Below, piece after piece: positions 43,866 to 52,964 of a stretch of DNA of 64,000 nucleotides (the first letter of the stretch is position 1; each line of letters begins with the position of its first letter). The position numbers were made by a program, and so were the translations under genes. Origin of the DNA: Marivita geojedonensis (lineage in GTDB: Bacteria > Pseudomonadota > Alphaproteobacteria > Rhodobacterales > Rhodobacteraceae); assembly GCF_002115805.1 (NCBI RefSeq), contig NZ_JFKC01000021.1:1-64000 (forward strand), written 5' to 3'. Under the pieces are notes generated by a model, which was given only the letters and a program-made list of their open reading frames with translations, was not told the DNA's origin and searched no databases.

Positions 43866-45161
43866 ATGAACGCCCCGCACCGTGACACCGGTTTCTTCAC
43901 CAGTTCGCTGGCCGACAGCGACCCGGACCTGTTCAAGTCGATTACCGACGAGCTGGGCCGCCAGCGCGACGAGATCGAACTGATCGCTTCCGAGAACATC
44001 GTCAGCCGCGCTGTGATGGAAGCGCAGGGCTCGGTGATGACCAACAAATATGCCGAAGGCTATCCGGGTCGTCGGTACTATGGCGGCTGCCAGTTTGTCG
44101 ACGTGGCCGAGAACCTCGCCATCGAGCGGGCGTGCCAACTCTTCAACTGCGGGTTTGCAAACGTGCAGCCGAACTCCGGCTCGCAAGCCAATCAGGGCGT
44201 CTTTACAGCGCTTTTGAAACCGGGCGACACGATCCTCGGCATGAGCCTCGATGCCGGTGGTCACCTGACCCACGGCGCGGCGCCGAACCAGTCGGGCAAG
44301 TGGTTCAACGCCATCCAGTACGGCGTGCGCAAGCAGGACAACACGCTGGACTATGATCAGGTTCAGGAGCTTGCCAACGAGCACAAGCCGAAGCTGATCA
44401 TCGCCGGTGGTTCGGCCATCCCGCGCCAGATCGATTTTGCCAAGATGCGCGAGATTGCGGATTCGGTGGGCGCGTACCTGCATGTGGACATGGCGCACTT
44501 TGCCGGTCTGGTCGCAGCGGGCGAACACCCCTCGCCCTTCCCGCATGCGCATGTCGCGACAACCACCACGCACAAGACCCTGCGCGGCCCGCGTGGCGGG
44601 ATGATCCTGACGAATGACGAGGCGCTGGCAAAGAAGTTCAACTCGGCCATCTTCCCGGGCATTCAGGGCGGCCCGCTGATGCACGTAATCGCTGCGAAGG
44701 CCGTGGCCTTTGGCGAGGCACTGCGCCCCGAGTTCAAGACCTACCAGCAGAATGTCATCCGCAACGCGCAGGCGCTGTCGGATCAGCTGATCAAGGGTGG
44801 TCTGGACACCGTGACCCACGGCACCGACACCCACGTGGTGCTGGTCGACCTGCGCCCGAAAGGCGTGAAGGGCAACGCCACGGAAAAGGCGCTGGGTCGC
44901 GCGCATATCACCTGCAACAAGAACGGTGTGCCGTTCGATCCGGAAAAGCCGACCATCACCTCGGGTATTCGCTTGGGTTCGCCCGCGGGCACGACTCGCG
45001 GGTTCATGGAGGCCGAGTTCCGCCAGATCGCGGACTGGATCATCGAAGTGGTCGATGGGCTGGCAGCCAATGGTGAGGACGGCAACAGTGCTGTCGAGGA
45101 CAAGGTTCGCGCCGAAGTGGCCGAGCTCTGCGCCCGATTCCCGATCTATCCGAACCTTTGA
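43866..45161 (+). CDS. glyA: Serine hydroxymethyltransferase
   Basis: 431 residues. PLP enzyme that interconverts serine and glycine with tetrahydrofolate. The PLP lysine is in [13 protein letters not shown]; other motifs are NYAEGYPG-type [15 protein letters not shown] and [11 protein letters not shown] strong AAGGAGG lies before the ATG at 43866; the upstream reading to 43689 overlaps the nadK promoter. Downstream lie two hairpins and then a classical terminator. Confidence 0.98.
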   Translation: MNAPHRDTGFFTSSLADSDPDLFKSITDELGRQRDEIELIASENIVSRAVMEAQGSVMTNKYAEGYPGRRYYGGCQFVDVAENLAIERACQLFNCGFANVQPNSGSQANQGVFTALLKPGDTILGMSLDAGGHLTHGAAPNQSGKWFNAIQYGVRKQDNTLDYDQVQELANEHKPKLIIAGGSAIPRQIDFAKMREIADSVGAYLHVDMAHFAGLVAAGEHPSPFPHAHVATTTTHKTLRGPRGGMILTNDEALAKKFNSAIFPGIQGGPLMHVIAAKAVAFGEALRPEFKTYQQNVIRNAQALSDQLIKGGLDTVTHGTDTHVVLVDLRPKGVKGNATEKALGRAHITCNKNGVPFDPEKPTITSGIRLGSPAGTTRGFMEAEFRQIADWIIEVVDGLAANGEDGNSAVEDKVRAEVAELCARFPIYPNL

Positions 45162-45170
45162 CCCGAGCGC

Positions 45171-45217
45171 ACGATGCGTCGACGCATCGTGACGTTTCCG
45201 TCAACGGAAACGCATCG
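45171..45217 (+). other. Double-hairpin element downstream of glyA
   Basis: A perfect 20-bp palindrome, ACGATGCGTC/GACGCATCGT (45171-45190), centred on GTCGAC, is followed after two bases by CGTTTCCG-TCAA-CGGAAACG (45193-45212). The ACGCATCG at 45210-45217 repeats the right arm of the palindrome and could pair instead with its left arm, giving alternative structures. The same layout with other stem sequences occurs at 50819-50858. Confidence 0.75.
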
Positions 45218-45232
45218 CACCCTGTGAGAATG

Positions 45233-45263
45233 AAAGACGCCCAAGTGACGGGCGTCTTTTTTT
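45233..45263 (+). terminator. Terminator of glyA
   Basis: AAAGACGCCC (45233-45242) pairs with GGGCGTCTTT (45250-45259) and runs straight into a T-tract. A classical intrinsic terminator about 70 bp after glyA. Confidence 0.95.
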
Positions 45264-45310
45264 GACCAAACGCACTTTTCATTTGGAATTCGGCGCGTAT
45301 AGTCGCCGCC

Positions 45311-45397
45311 ATGACACGTTTGGCCCATACCGCAATCCGCACGCGCTCCTGCGCGCCTCTTGCGCTGGCCACCCGTCTTCTCCTAATCCGCCTCTGA
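45311..45397 (+). CDS. leuA leader peptide (28 residues)
   Basis: ATG at 45311 opens a 28-codon frame ending RLLLIRL-stop at 45395-45397, with leucine codons CTT, CTC, CTA and CTC close together, including the rarer CTA. It precedes leuA by 80 bp. A TATAGT at 45298-45303 would place transcription start at or next to the ATG, so the peptide may be leaderless, as described for the trp leader of Sinorhizobium. Slow decoding of leucine codons when leucyl-tRNA is scarce would control the hairpins at 45391-45445. Confidence 0.75.
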   Translation: MTRLAHTAIRTRSCAPLALATRLLLIRL

Positions 45398-45445
45398 GCG
45401 CGGCCCAACCGGCGCGACCGCTCAGAGGATGACCGTGACGCGCCG
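45391..45445 (+). promoter_or_regulatory. Mutually exclusive hairpins of the leuA attenuator
   Basis: CCTCTGAGCG (45391-45400), which overlaps the leader stop codon, pairs with CGCTCAGAGG (45419-45428). The competing pair is CGGCGCG (45410-45416) with CGCGCCG (45439-45445). The two helices exclude each other because the second begins within the loop of the first. No clear U-tract follows, so control may act on translation or Rho-dependent termination rather than on an intrinsic terminator. Confidence 0.6.
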
Positions 45446-45477
45446 ACGGGTTTGGACAAGACAGAAAGATCAAGACA

Positions 45478-47040
45478 ATGACACAGACTGACAAAGACCG
45501 CGTGGTCATCTTCGACACCACCTTGCGCGACGGGGAGCAATCGCCGGGGGCCACCATGACCCATGACGAAAAGCTCGAGATTGCCGAGCTGCTCGATGAC
45601 ATGGGTGTCGACATCATCGAAGCCGGGTTCCCGATTGCCTCCGAAGGCGATTTCCGTGCGGTGAGCGAGATCGCGCAGCGCTCCAAGGATGCTGTGATCT
45701 GCGGCCTCGCGCGGGCGCAATTGCCGGATATCGACCGCTGCTGGGAAGCCGTGCGCCACGCCAAACAGCCGCGCATCCACACGTTTATTGGCACTTCGCC
45801 GCTGCACCGCGCGATTCCGAACCTCACGCAGGACGAGATGGCCGAGCGGATCGAACAGACCGTGACCCATGCGCGGAACCTGTGTGACAACGTGCAATGG
45901 TCGCCGATGGATGCAACGCGCACGGAATGGGATTACCTCTGCCGTGTTGTCGAGATCGCGATCAAATCCGGTGCGACCACGATCAACATTCCCGACACTG
46001 TGGGTTATACAGCGCCGGTGGAAAGCGCCGACCTGATCCGCCGGTTGATCGAAACCGTTCCAGGGGCCGATGACGTTGTGTTCGCCACCCATTGCCACAA
46101 CGACCTTGGCATGGCGACAGCCAATGCCTTGGCCGCTGTCGCGGGCGGTGCACGGCAGATCGAGTGTACCATAAACGGTCTGGGCGAACGCGCGGGCAAC
46201 ACTGCATTGGAAGAGGTGGTGATGGCGCTCAAGGTGCGCGGCGATATCATGCCTTACACCACCGGCATCGACACCAAGAAGATCATGCACATCTCGCGTC
46301 GTGTGGCGACCGTGTCGGGCTTCCCGGTGCAGTTCAACAAAGCGATCGTCGGCAAGAACGCCTTTGCGCACGAAAGCGGTATTCACCAGGACGGGATGCT
46401 CAAGAACGCCGAGACGTTCGAGATCATGCGGCCCGAGGATGTCGGTATTGCCGGTACCTCCCTGCCCTTGGGCAAACACTCGGGTCGGGCCGCGTTGCGC
46501 GCCAAACTCAAGGAGTTGGGCGTCGAGGTGGGGGACAACCAGCTCAAGGACATCTTTGTCCGCTTCAAGGATCTGGCCGACCGCAAGAAAGAGGTGTTCG
46601 ACGACGACATCCTCGCGCTGGTGACGGCAACGACCGAAGGCGACGATGCGCTGCAGCTTGTGAACCTCAAGGTGGTCTGCGGCACCGGTGGACCGGCGGA
46701 GGCGACGCTCGAGATGGAGATCAACGGCGAGGACAAATCCGCCGTCAGCGAAGGCGACGGACCGGTGGATGCGACCTTCAAGGCGATCCGCATGTTGCAC
46801 CCCAACAAGGCACGCTTGCAGCTCTATCAGGTGCATGCCGTGACCGAGGGAACCGATGCGCAGGCGACAGTGAGTGTTCGGTTGGAAGAAGACGGCATGA
46901 TTGCCACTGGGCAGTCTGCGGATACCGACACGGTGGTCGCCTCGGCCAAAGCCTATATCCACGCGCTCAACCGGTTGATCGTGCGGCGCGGCAAGACCGG
47001 CAAGGACGTCAAGGAAATCTCGTATCGGGATGTGACCTAA
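45478..47040 (+). CDS. leuA: 2-isopropylmalate synthase
   Basis: 520 residues. First committed step of leucine synthesis, condensing acetyl-CoA with 2-oxoisovalerate. Catalytic motifs are DTTLRDGEQSPG and HCHNDLGMA (metal-binding His pair); the C-terminal regulatory domain (about 390-515) for leucine feedback is present. Preceded by a leader peptide and alternative hairpins. The 744-residue open frame on the opposite strand is a shadow of this GC-rich gene. Confidence 0.97.
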   Translation: MTQTDKDRVVIFDTTLRDGEQSPGATMTHDEKLEIAELLDDMGVDIIEAGFPIASEGDFRAVSEIAQRSKDAVICGLARAQLPDIDRCWEAVRHAKQPRIHTFIGTSPLHRAIPNLTQDEMAERIEQTVTHARNLCDNVQWSPMDATRTEWDYLCRVVEIAIKSGATTINIPDTVGYTAPVESADLIRRLIETVPGADDVVFATHCHNDLGMATANALAAVAGGARQIECTINGLGERAGNTALEEVVMALKVRGDIMPYTTGIDTKKIMHISRRVATVSGFPVQFNKAIVGKNAFAHESGIHQDGMLKNAETFEIMRPEDVGIAGTSLPLGKHSGRAALRAKLKELGVEVGDNQLKDIFVRFKDLADRKKEVFDDDILALVTATTEGDDALQLVNLKVVCGTGGPAEATLEMEINGEDKSAVSEGDGPVDATFKAIRMLHPNKARLQLYQVHAVTEGTDAQATVSVRLEEDGMIATGQSADTDTVVASAKAYIHALNRLIVRRGKTGKDVKEISYRDVT

Positions 47041-47044
47041 GCCC

Positions 47045-47095
47045 CGGTGCGTGCAAGCACACACCCTACGTAGGGTGCCGTGCTTGCACGCACCG
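47045..47095. other. Nested inverted repeats between leuA and helicase gene
   Basis: CGGTGCGTGCAAGCAC (47045-47060) pairs perfectly with GTGCTTGCACGCACCG (47080-47095), and the loop itself contains a 14-bp palindrome, ACCCTAC/GTAGGGT (47063-47076). It fills the space between two convergent stops (47040 and 47099). No T-run on either side. Likely a bidirectional 3'-end structure. Confidence 0.8.
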
Positions 47096-47098
47096 TTC

Positions 47099-49546
47099 TC
47101 AATACGGCACCCGCCATTTTGGCTTGCTCGGCTGCGCCTCGACCTGCGCCAGACCGCTGGTTTCCATAAGGCGGGTGATCTCTTGCTCCAGCAACCGTTC
47201 ATCGGCTTGCCCCCGCACCGGCACACGTCCCGGTTCAAGGAAGAGAGGCGCAGCAAGCGGCGTGACCCGATCAAGGCGCATCAGGTCAATCCGATCCCCC
47301 ACCCGTTCCGCCATCTCGCGGATACGGGCGAAATCAACCAAGCCACGCATCGCCTCTTCGCGGGTGATCTGCATCAGCAGGTGGTCGGGGTCGTATTTCA
47401 GCAGCGTGTCATAGAGAATGTCGGAAGACATGGTCGCCTGACGCCCGGTCTTGCGCTGGCCTCCAAGGTTGCGTTCGATCAGGCCGGCGATGGTGGCTGA
47501 GGCCCGGAAGGTACGCTTCATCACGGCATTGCCGGCAAGCCAGCCGTCCAGGCCGGCCTCCAACGCCGGCAGATCGAAGAGCGGCGCTGGGTCGATCACT
47601 GCATCGAGCCCCCAGATAAGAACGGCGTAATCGGTGGCGACAAAGCCCATGGGCGCAAGCCCCTCTTCCTCCATCCGCTTGGTCAGCAGGAGGCCCAGTG
47701 TCTGCATCGCATTGCGCCCGGCAAATCCATAGGCCACCAGTTGCTCCCGCCCGTCATGCGGGAAGCTTTCGATCAGCAGCCGCCCCGGTTCGGGCAATCG
47801 ACTGACCCGGCGCTGGATGTGCAGCCAGTCGCTTGTGTGGCGCGGCAATTCCGGCCAATCGTCCTGTTGAAAAATGCGCAGAATGCGGTTCGACAACTGG
47901 GTTGAGGTGGCGAATTTCGTGCCCATGAAGGTGGCGATCTTGGGCTTGCGCCCGGGGTCGCGGGTGACTTCGACCGTCAGTTCCCGCAGCCCTTCATAGC
48001 GGACAATCTGCCCGCCGATCAGGAAGGTGTCGCCCCTGGTCAGCGTGGCGGCAAAGCCTTCCTCGATCTCGCCCAGAGGCGCGCCCCCCCGCCCCCGCCA
48101 TTTGACCTTGAGCGTGTCGGTGTCCTGAATGGTGCCGATGTTCTGCCGTATGCGCGCCGCGGATCGGGGATCGCGCAACTGCCAGCGACCGTCGGGCAAT
48201 TGCTTGAGCCGCTGCCATTGATCATAGGCGCGAAGGGCATAACCGCCGGTGGCGCAGAAATTCAGACAGGAGTCGAACTCATCGCGGCTGAGATCCGCAT
48301 AGGCGCCCGCACTCGTCATCTCGGCATAAAGAGTGTCGGCATCGAACGGACCAGAGCAGGCGGCGATCAGTATGTGCTGACAGAGCACGTCGCGCGGCCC
48401 GCGCCCGCGCCAGTCTCCGTCAAGATCATGCGCTTTGACCGCCTCCAAAGCGGCCACGCATTCGACCACCTCAAAGCGGTTGGCGGGCACCAGCAGTGCC
48501 TTGGACGGCGCGTTGTAGCGGTGATTAGCACGCCCGATCCGCTGCACGAGGCGTTTCACGTTTTTGGGGGCGCCGATCTGGATCACCAAATCCACATCGC
48601 CCCAGTCGATCCCCAGATCGAGGCTGCCCGTGCAGACGATGGCGCGCAGATCGCCCCGAACCATCGCCGCTTCGACTTTTTCGCGCTGCTGCCGGTCGAG
48701 CGACCCGTGGTGGATGCCGATGGGAAGCGCGTCTTCGTTGGCAAGCCAGAGGTTGTGAAAAAATATCTCGGCCTGCGCGCGGGTGTTGTGGAAGATCAGC
48801 GTGGTCTTGTGCTGTTTCACCTGCTCCAGCACTGCCGGAATGGCATATTTCGCCCCGCCACCGGACCACGGTGGGGCTTCGTCCGTGACCAGCATGGAGA
48901 TGTCGGGCTCCGGCCCCGGATCGGCAACGACGATCTCGCAGGCGTCGGGGTGTCGGGCCAGCAGGCGTGCGATGGCGGCAGGGTCATCGACCGTGGCAGA
49001 GAGGCCGACGCGGCGCAGGTCGGGGCACATCGCCTGCAATCGTGCAAGCGCCAGCATCAACTGATCGCCACGCTTGCTTTCCGCCAGCGCGTGGATCTCG
49101 TCCACCACCACCCGCTGCACCCCTTTGAACATGCGCGGCGCGTCTTCGTAGCTGGTGAGCAGAGCAAGGGATTCCGGTGTGGTCAGCAGGATATGAGGCG
49201 GGTCGGCGCGTTGGCGTTTCTTGACATGGGCCGAAGTGTCGCCCGTCCGGTCCTCGACCCGGATCGGAAGATCCGCCTCGTCGATGGGCGTGCGCAGGTT
49301 GCGTTTGATGTCGGCAGCCAGCGCCTTGAGCGGGCTCACATAGAGCGTGTGCAGTCCGTCACGAGGGTCATTTGCCAGTTCCACCAGTGTCGGCAGAAAC
49401 CCCGCCAGTGTCTTGCCGCCCCCAGTGGGCGCGATGAGCAAAAGACACGGGTCGGAGGCCCGGTTCAGCATGTCCTGCTGGTGCGGGTGGATCGCCCATC
49501 CACGGGTGTCGAACCAGGATTGGAGAGAGGCGGGCAAAGCGGTCAT
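47099..49546 (-). CDS. Lhr-type DEXH-box helicase (ligase-associated class)
   Basis: 815 residues. Superfamily 2 motifs: Walker A LIAPTGGGKT, VVDEIHAL (DEIH), LSATVD and QRIGRANHR. The C-terminal winged-helix and Lhr-core domains (about 400-815) follow. Matches the bacterial class that usually clusters with an ATP-dependent DNA ligase, a nuclease and the PdeM phosphoesterase; none of those partners lies next to it here. The ATG at 49546 (TALPASLQSWF) fits the family start. Confidence 0.92.
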   Translation of the reverse strand: MTALPASLQSWFDTRGWAIHPHQQDMLNRASDPCLLLIAPTGGGKTLAGFLPTLVELANDPRDGLHTLYVSPLKALAADIKRNLRTPIDEADLPIRVEDRTGDTSAHVKKRQRADPPHILLTTPESLALLTSYEDAPRMFKGVQRVVVDEIHALAESKRGDQLMLALARLQAMCPDLRRVGLSATVDDPAAIARLLARHPDACEIVVADPGPEPDISMLVTDEAPPWSGGGAKYAIPAVLEQVKQHKTTLIFHNTRAQAEIFFHNLWLANEDALPIGIHHGSLDRQQREKVEAAMVRGDLRAIVCTGSLDLGIDWGDVDLVIQIGAPKNVKRLVQRIGRANHRYNAPSKALLVPANRFEVVECVAALEAVKAHDLDGDWRGRGPRDVLCQHILIAACSGPFDADTLYAEMTSAGAYADLSRDEFDSCLNFCATGGYALRAYDQWQRLKQLPDGRWQLRDPRSAARIRQNIGTIQDTDTLKVKWRGRGGAPLGEIEEGFAATLTRGDTFLIGGQIVRYEGLRELTVEVTRDPGRKPKIATFMGTKFATSTQLSNRILRIFQQDDWPELPRHTSDWLHIQRRVSRLPEPGRLLIESFPHDGREQLVAYGFAGRNAMQTLGLLLTKRMEEEGLAPMGFVATDYAVLIWGLDAVIDPAPLFDLPALEAGLDGWLAGNAVMKRTFRASATIAGLIERNLGGQRKTGRQATMSSDILYDTLLKYDPDHLLMQITREEAMRGLVDFARIREMAERVGDRIDLMRLDRVTPLAAPLFLEPGRVPVRGQADERLLEQEITRLMETSGLAQVEAQPSKPKWRVPY

Positions 49547-49648
49547 GCCCTCTACATATGCCGCCCTAGGGCAAAGAAAAACGTGCAACGCGCATTGCAG
49601 GTGCGAGCGCTATCGCCGAAGGTACGGGACGTGTTGAAAGGCTCCCGC

Positions 49649-50833
49649 ATGCGCTCCCCCCATCCGTTGCTTTTGACGCTGACGCTCTACATGGCGGGCC
49701 TGGGCGCGGCCGGACAGTTCTCAAAACTGGCGGTGAGTTTCGTGGCCCTGACCGAGGTGTATACCGGGTCGGGCGAGACCATCCTCGGGCTGGCGGTGTC
49801 GCTCATCAGCCTCATGGGTCTGATCCTCGGACTGGTTGCGGGGATCGTGGTGTCCCGCATCGGTGCCCGCAAAGCGCTGGTGGCGGCATTGGCCTTGGGC
49901 GCAGCCCTGTCTTTATGGCAGGCCATGCTGCCGACCCTCCCCGTGCTTATGCTGAGCCGGGTGCTGGAGGGCGCGTCGCATCTTTTGATCGTCGTTGCGT
50001 CGCCCACCCTGATCGCCGAGGCGGTGCCGGATCGCTATCGACCGGCTGCACTGACGCTGTGGAGCACTTTTTTCGGCGTGGCCTTTGCGCTCACCGCTGT
50101 CATCGCTCCGTGGGTGATCGCTCAGGGCGGGCTGTCTTTGCTGATCGGTGCGCATGGCGTTTGGATGGCGGTGGCCTGTCTTGCCGTACTCGTGGTTTTG
50201 CCGCGTCCCGTCATGACCCCGGCTCCTGCGGCACGCATCTCGGTGCTGCGCCGTCACATGACGGCCTATGCAACGCCCGGGATCGCGACGCCGGCGCTCG
50301 CGTGGCTTTGCTACACACTCACCTTTGTTTCGGTTCTGACTGCCCTGCCTCTGCTGACCGGAGGTGCTGCCCCGGCATGGCTGGCAGCAATCGCGCCTTT
50401 GGTTTCGATTGGGGTTGCACTGACGGTTGGTGTTGCCGTGCTGTCGCGCCATCCGGCGCAACCTGTCGTGACGTTGGGGTTTGCGCTCTGTGCAAGCGTC
50501 GCTGTTCTGATCCTGCTCTTCGGGTTTACCACGCTCACCGTGCTATTGCTCTTCGCCAGCATGGCGCTGGTGCAAAGCGCTGGTTTTGCCGTAGTCCCAC
50601 AGATCAACGCGGATGCACCTTCGCGGGCGCTGGCGAATGGCGCTCTGGCACAGATGGGGAATCTGGGGAACCTGAGCGGGACGCCGCTGTTGATCGCGCT
50701 CTATCAGGGCGCACCGCTCTTCGGGCCGTTCCTGTTCCTGATCACCGCCTATGGTGGCGGTGTTCTGGTGACGTGGGTGTTGGGTCGCAAAGCGGTTGCG
50801 GCAATGGAGGAAGGGCGTGTTTCAGTCGACTGA
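49649..50833 (+). CDS. MFS transporter
   Basis: 394 residues, about 12 TM segments. The loop between helices 2 and 3 has the MFS-type VVSRIGARKALVAAL. Substrate unknown. The ATG at 49649, eight bases after AAAGG, begins just before the first helix; the long upstream open frame is the antisense shadow of the helicase gene. A palindrome overlaps its stop codon. Confidence 0.9.
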   Translation: MRSPHPLLLTLTLYMAGLGAAGQFSKLAVSFVALTEVYTGSGETILGLAVSLISLMGLILGLVAGIVVSRIGARKALVAALALGAALSLWQAMLPTLPVLMLSRVLEGASHLLIVVASPTLIAEAVPDRYRPAALTLWSTFFGVAFALTAVIAPWVIAQGGLSLLIGAHGVWMAVACLAVLVVLPRPVMTPAPAARISVLRRHMTAYATPGIATPALAWLCYTLTFVSVLTALPLLTGGAAPAWLAAIAPLVSIGVALTVGVAVLSRHPAQPVVTLGFALCASVAVLILLFGFTTLTVLLLFASMALVQSAGFAVVPQINADAPSRALANGALAQMGNLGNLSGTPLLIALYQGAPLFGPFLFLITAYGGGVLVTWVLGRKAVAAMEEGRVSVD

Positions 50834-50858
50834 AACACCGAACGCGTCAACGCGTTCG
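50819..50858. other. Double-hairpin element between MFS gene and ribE
   Basis: A perfect 18-bp palindrome, GTTTCAGTC/GACTGAAAC (50819-50836), centred on GTCGAC and overlapping the MFS stop, is followed after two bases by CGAACGCG-TCAA-CGCGTTCG (50839-50858). Same architecture and spacing as the element after glyA but with different stem sequences. It separates convergent stops at 50833 and 50865. Confidence 0.75.
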
Positions 50859-50864
50859 TCAGCC

Positions 50865-51449
50865 CTACATCTCTGCCAGCCGCGCAACGTAGCGTGCCAG
50901 CGTGTCAATCTCGAGGTTCACCTTGTCACCCACCTTGGATGCGCCCCAGGTCGTGACCTCTTGTGTGTGAGGAATGATGTTCACACCGAAACGGGTGTCT
51001 GCGACCTCGTTCACTGTCAGGGATGTCCCATCAAGCGCCACCGACCCTTTCGGCGCGATGAACCGCGCCAAGGCGCGCGGGGCCTCGAATGTGTAGCGGA
51101 CACTGTCGCCCTCGGGGTGCATCTCGACGATCTCGGCCAGCCCGTCGACATGGCCGGACACGATATGTCCGCCCAGTTCATCGCCGACCTTGAGCGCACG
51201 TTCGAGGTTGATCTTCTGACCTTCGACCCATTGGCCGATATTGGTCTTGTCCAGCGTTTCGGCACTGATCTCGACATCGAACCAGTCGGGGCCAAGCTGC
51301 ACAACCGTCAGACAGACACCGCTGCAGGCGATCGAGGCACCGATGTCGATGTCGTCGGTGTCGTAATGAGTGCCGATGCGGGCCCGCAGATCGCCCTTGC
51401 TTTCAAGAGCTCGGATGTCTCCGATGTCGGATACGATGCCGGTAAACAT
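50865..51449 (-). CDS. ribE: Riboflavin synthase, alpha subunit
   Basis: 194 residues. Two lumazine-binding repeats (MFTGIVSDIGDI at the start, then a second half from about 98), with GVCLTV and GTSLTVNEV in equivalent places. It converts 6,7-dimethyl-8-ribityllumazine to riboflavin. AAGGAC lies before the ATG. It is about 4.7 kb from ribD on the same strand, with the capsule cassette in between. Confidence 0.96.
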   Translation of the reverse strand: MFTGIVSDIGDIRALESKGDLRARIGTHYDTDDIDIGASIACSGVCLTVVQLGPDWFDVEISAETLDKTNIGQWVEGQKINLERALKVGDELGGHIVSGHVDGLAEIVEMHPEGDSVRYTFEAPRALARFIAPKGSVALDGTSLTVNEVADTRFGVNIIPHTQEVTTWGASKVGDKVNLEIDTLARYVARLAEM

Positions 51450-51556
51450 TATTTAGTCCTTATTGCCGTCGCATACACCATATGCAGCGAATTTGCGTTC
51501 TCAGACATGCGTCTCTTGTGATAGTCTTCCGCAAATCCGAGGGATACTGCGCCGCT

Positions 51557-52867
51557 ATGACAAACACAACGGGCAAGCCTGACACCAATTCGGGGCGGGT
51601 GTTCCTGTTTCTGCAAGGCCCGCACGGACCGTTCTTCAGTGAACTGGCACAACACATGCAACAGACAGGCGCGCGATGCTGGCGCGTGGTTTTCAACGCA
51701 GGCGACGGGTCACGCTGGCAGGACCGTAATACGCTCTTGGTGTTCCACGATCGGATCGAGGACTGGCCGGCACAATTTGCGACCTGGATCGAAGACATAG
51801 AGGCCACGGATATTGTGCTCTATGGCGACACGCGCCGCCACCACGCCGAGGCCATAGCCATCGCGCGCAAAGCCGGATTGACCGTGCATGTTTTTGAGGA
51901 AGGCTACCTGCGACCCTACTGGGCTACGTATGAACGCGAGGGGTCCAACGGGAATTCCCGGCTGATGCAGATCACTCTGGCACAGATGGAACAGGCTCTG
52001 ACGCGGACCGCAGATGTGCCCGCCCTGCCGCCTGATCAGTGGGGCGATCTTCGGATGCACATGGTTCACGGTGCGCTGTATCACTGGCATGTTCTGTTTC
52101 GAAACCATGGATTTCCCCACTACCGGCCGCACCGGGATCAGACCGTGGCCGAGGAATTCCGGCTGCACCTGCTGCGCCTGCTCAGGCGTCCACGCCACAT
52201 GGTTCAGCGCTGGGCCGCGACACGCCACATTCGAAAAGGTGGCTGGCCGTTCCACGTGGTCCTGCTGCAATTGGAGCACGACGCGAGTTTCCGGTCCTTC
52301 TCGGGATTTGAATCGCAGACGGATTTCGTTGAGATGGTGATCTCGGAGTTTGCGAGGGGCGCTCCGCCGCATCACCGGCTGGTGTTCAAGGCGCATCCGT
52401 TGGAAGACGGCCGCGCACCTCTTGAAGCTGCGATCAGAGCCAGTGCCGAACAGCATGGCCTGTCCGACAGGGTCTTCTTCGTCAAAGGCGGCAAGCTTGC
52501 CTATCTTCTCGCGTCCGCGCGCTCTGCGGTGACGGTCAATTCTACCTCGGCCCATCAGGCATTATGGCGGGGGTTGCCGGTGCGCTCCTTTGGAACAAGC
52601 GTTTACGACAAGGCAAGCCTTGTGTCGCACCAACCTCTTTCCGATTTCTTTGCCGAACCCACACCGCCCAACCCCGACGCCTATGCCATTTATCGCCAGT
52701 TCCTGCTGGAAACGAGCCAATTGCCAGGTGGGTTTTATTCGTCCCGAGGCCGCGCTCAATTGTTGCGGCAGGTGGTGGATCGGATGCTTGATCCGGTAGA
52801 TCCCTACGATCACCGCCTGCAACCGCAAGAGACCAAGCCGCAACACTTGCGCCTTGTTCGCGGCTAG
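51557..52867 (+). CDS. kpsS: Capsule polysaccharide biosynthesis protein, KpsS-like
   Basis: 436 residues of the capsule-synthesis (KpsS/LipB) family: FLFLQGPHGPFFSEL, HVFEEGYLRPYWATYE and the late block TVNSTSAHQALWRGLPV. KpsS adds the first Kdo to the lipid anchor of capsule polysaccharides. It lies with wza and kpsC on the same strand. The ATG at 51557 is preferred; an in-frame start at 51482 would reach into the ribE promoter. Confidence 0.87.
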   Translation: MTNTTGKPDTNSGRVFLFLQGPHGPFFSELAQHMQQTGARCWRVVFNAGDGSRWQDRNTLLVFHDRIEDWPAQFATWIEDIEATDIVLYGDTRRHHAEAIAIARKAGLTVHVFEEGYLRPYWATYEREGSNGNSRLMQITLAQMEQALTRTADVPALPPDQWGDLRMHMVHGALYHWHVLFRNHGFPHYRPHRDQTVAEEFRLHLLRLLRRPRHMVQRWAATRHIRKGGWPFHVVLLQLEHDASFRSFSGFESQTDFVEMVISEFARGAPPHHRLVFKAHPLEDGRAPLEAAIRASAEQHGLSDRVFFVKGGKLAYLLASARSAVTVNSTSAHQALWRGLPVRSFGTSVYDKASLVSHQPLSDFFAEPTPPNPDAYAIYRQFLLETSQLPGGFYSSRGRAQLLRQVVDRMLDPVDPYDHRLQPQETKPQHLRLVRG

Positions 52868-52964
52868 CCACCACCCGTGGTACTGGCCAAACAGACCGGA
52901 TTTCGGTAGTTTACCAGCAAAATATAAACCGAGGCAGACAATAACTGGTCGAGGAGACCGAGCA

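Noticed and set aside
45040-47274. 744-residue open frame opposite leuA
   Set aside because: It mirrors leuA codon by codon in a GC-rich gene, has no homologous motifs, and leuA is certain.
48200-49648. N-terminal 480-codon extension of the MFS frame
   Set aside because: It is antisense to the helicase gene; the MFS protein starts at the ATG at 49649 with its own ribosome binding site.
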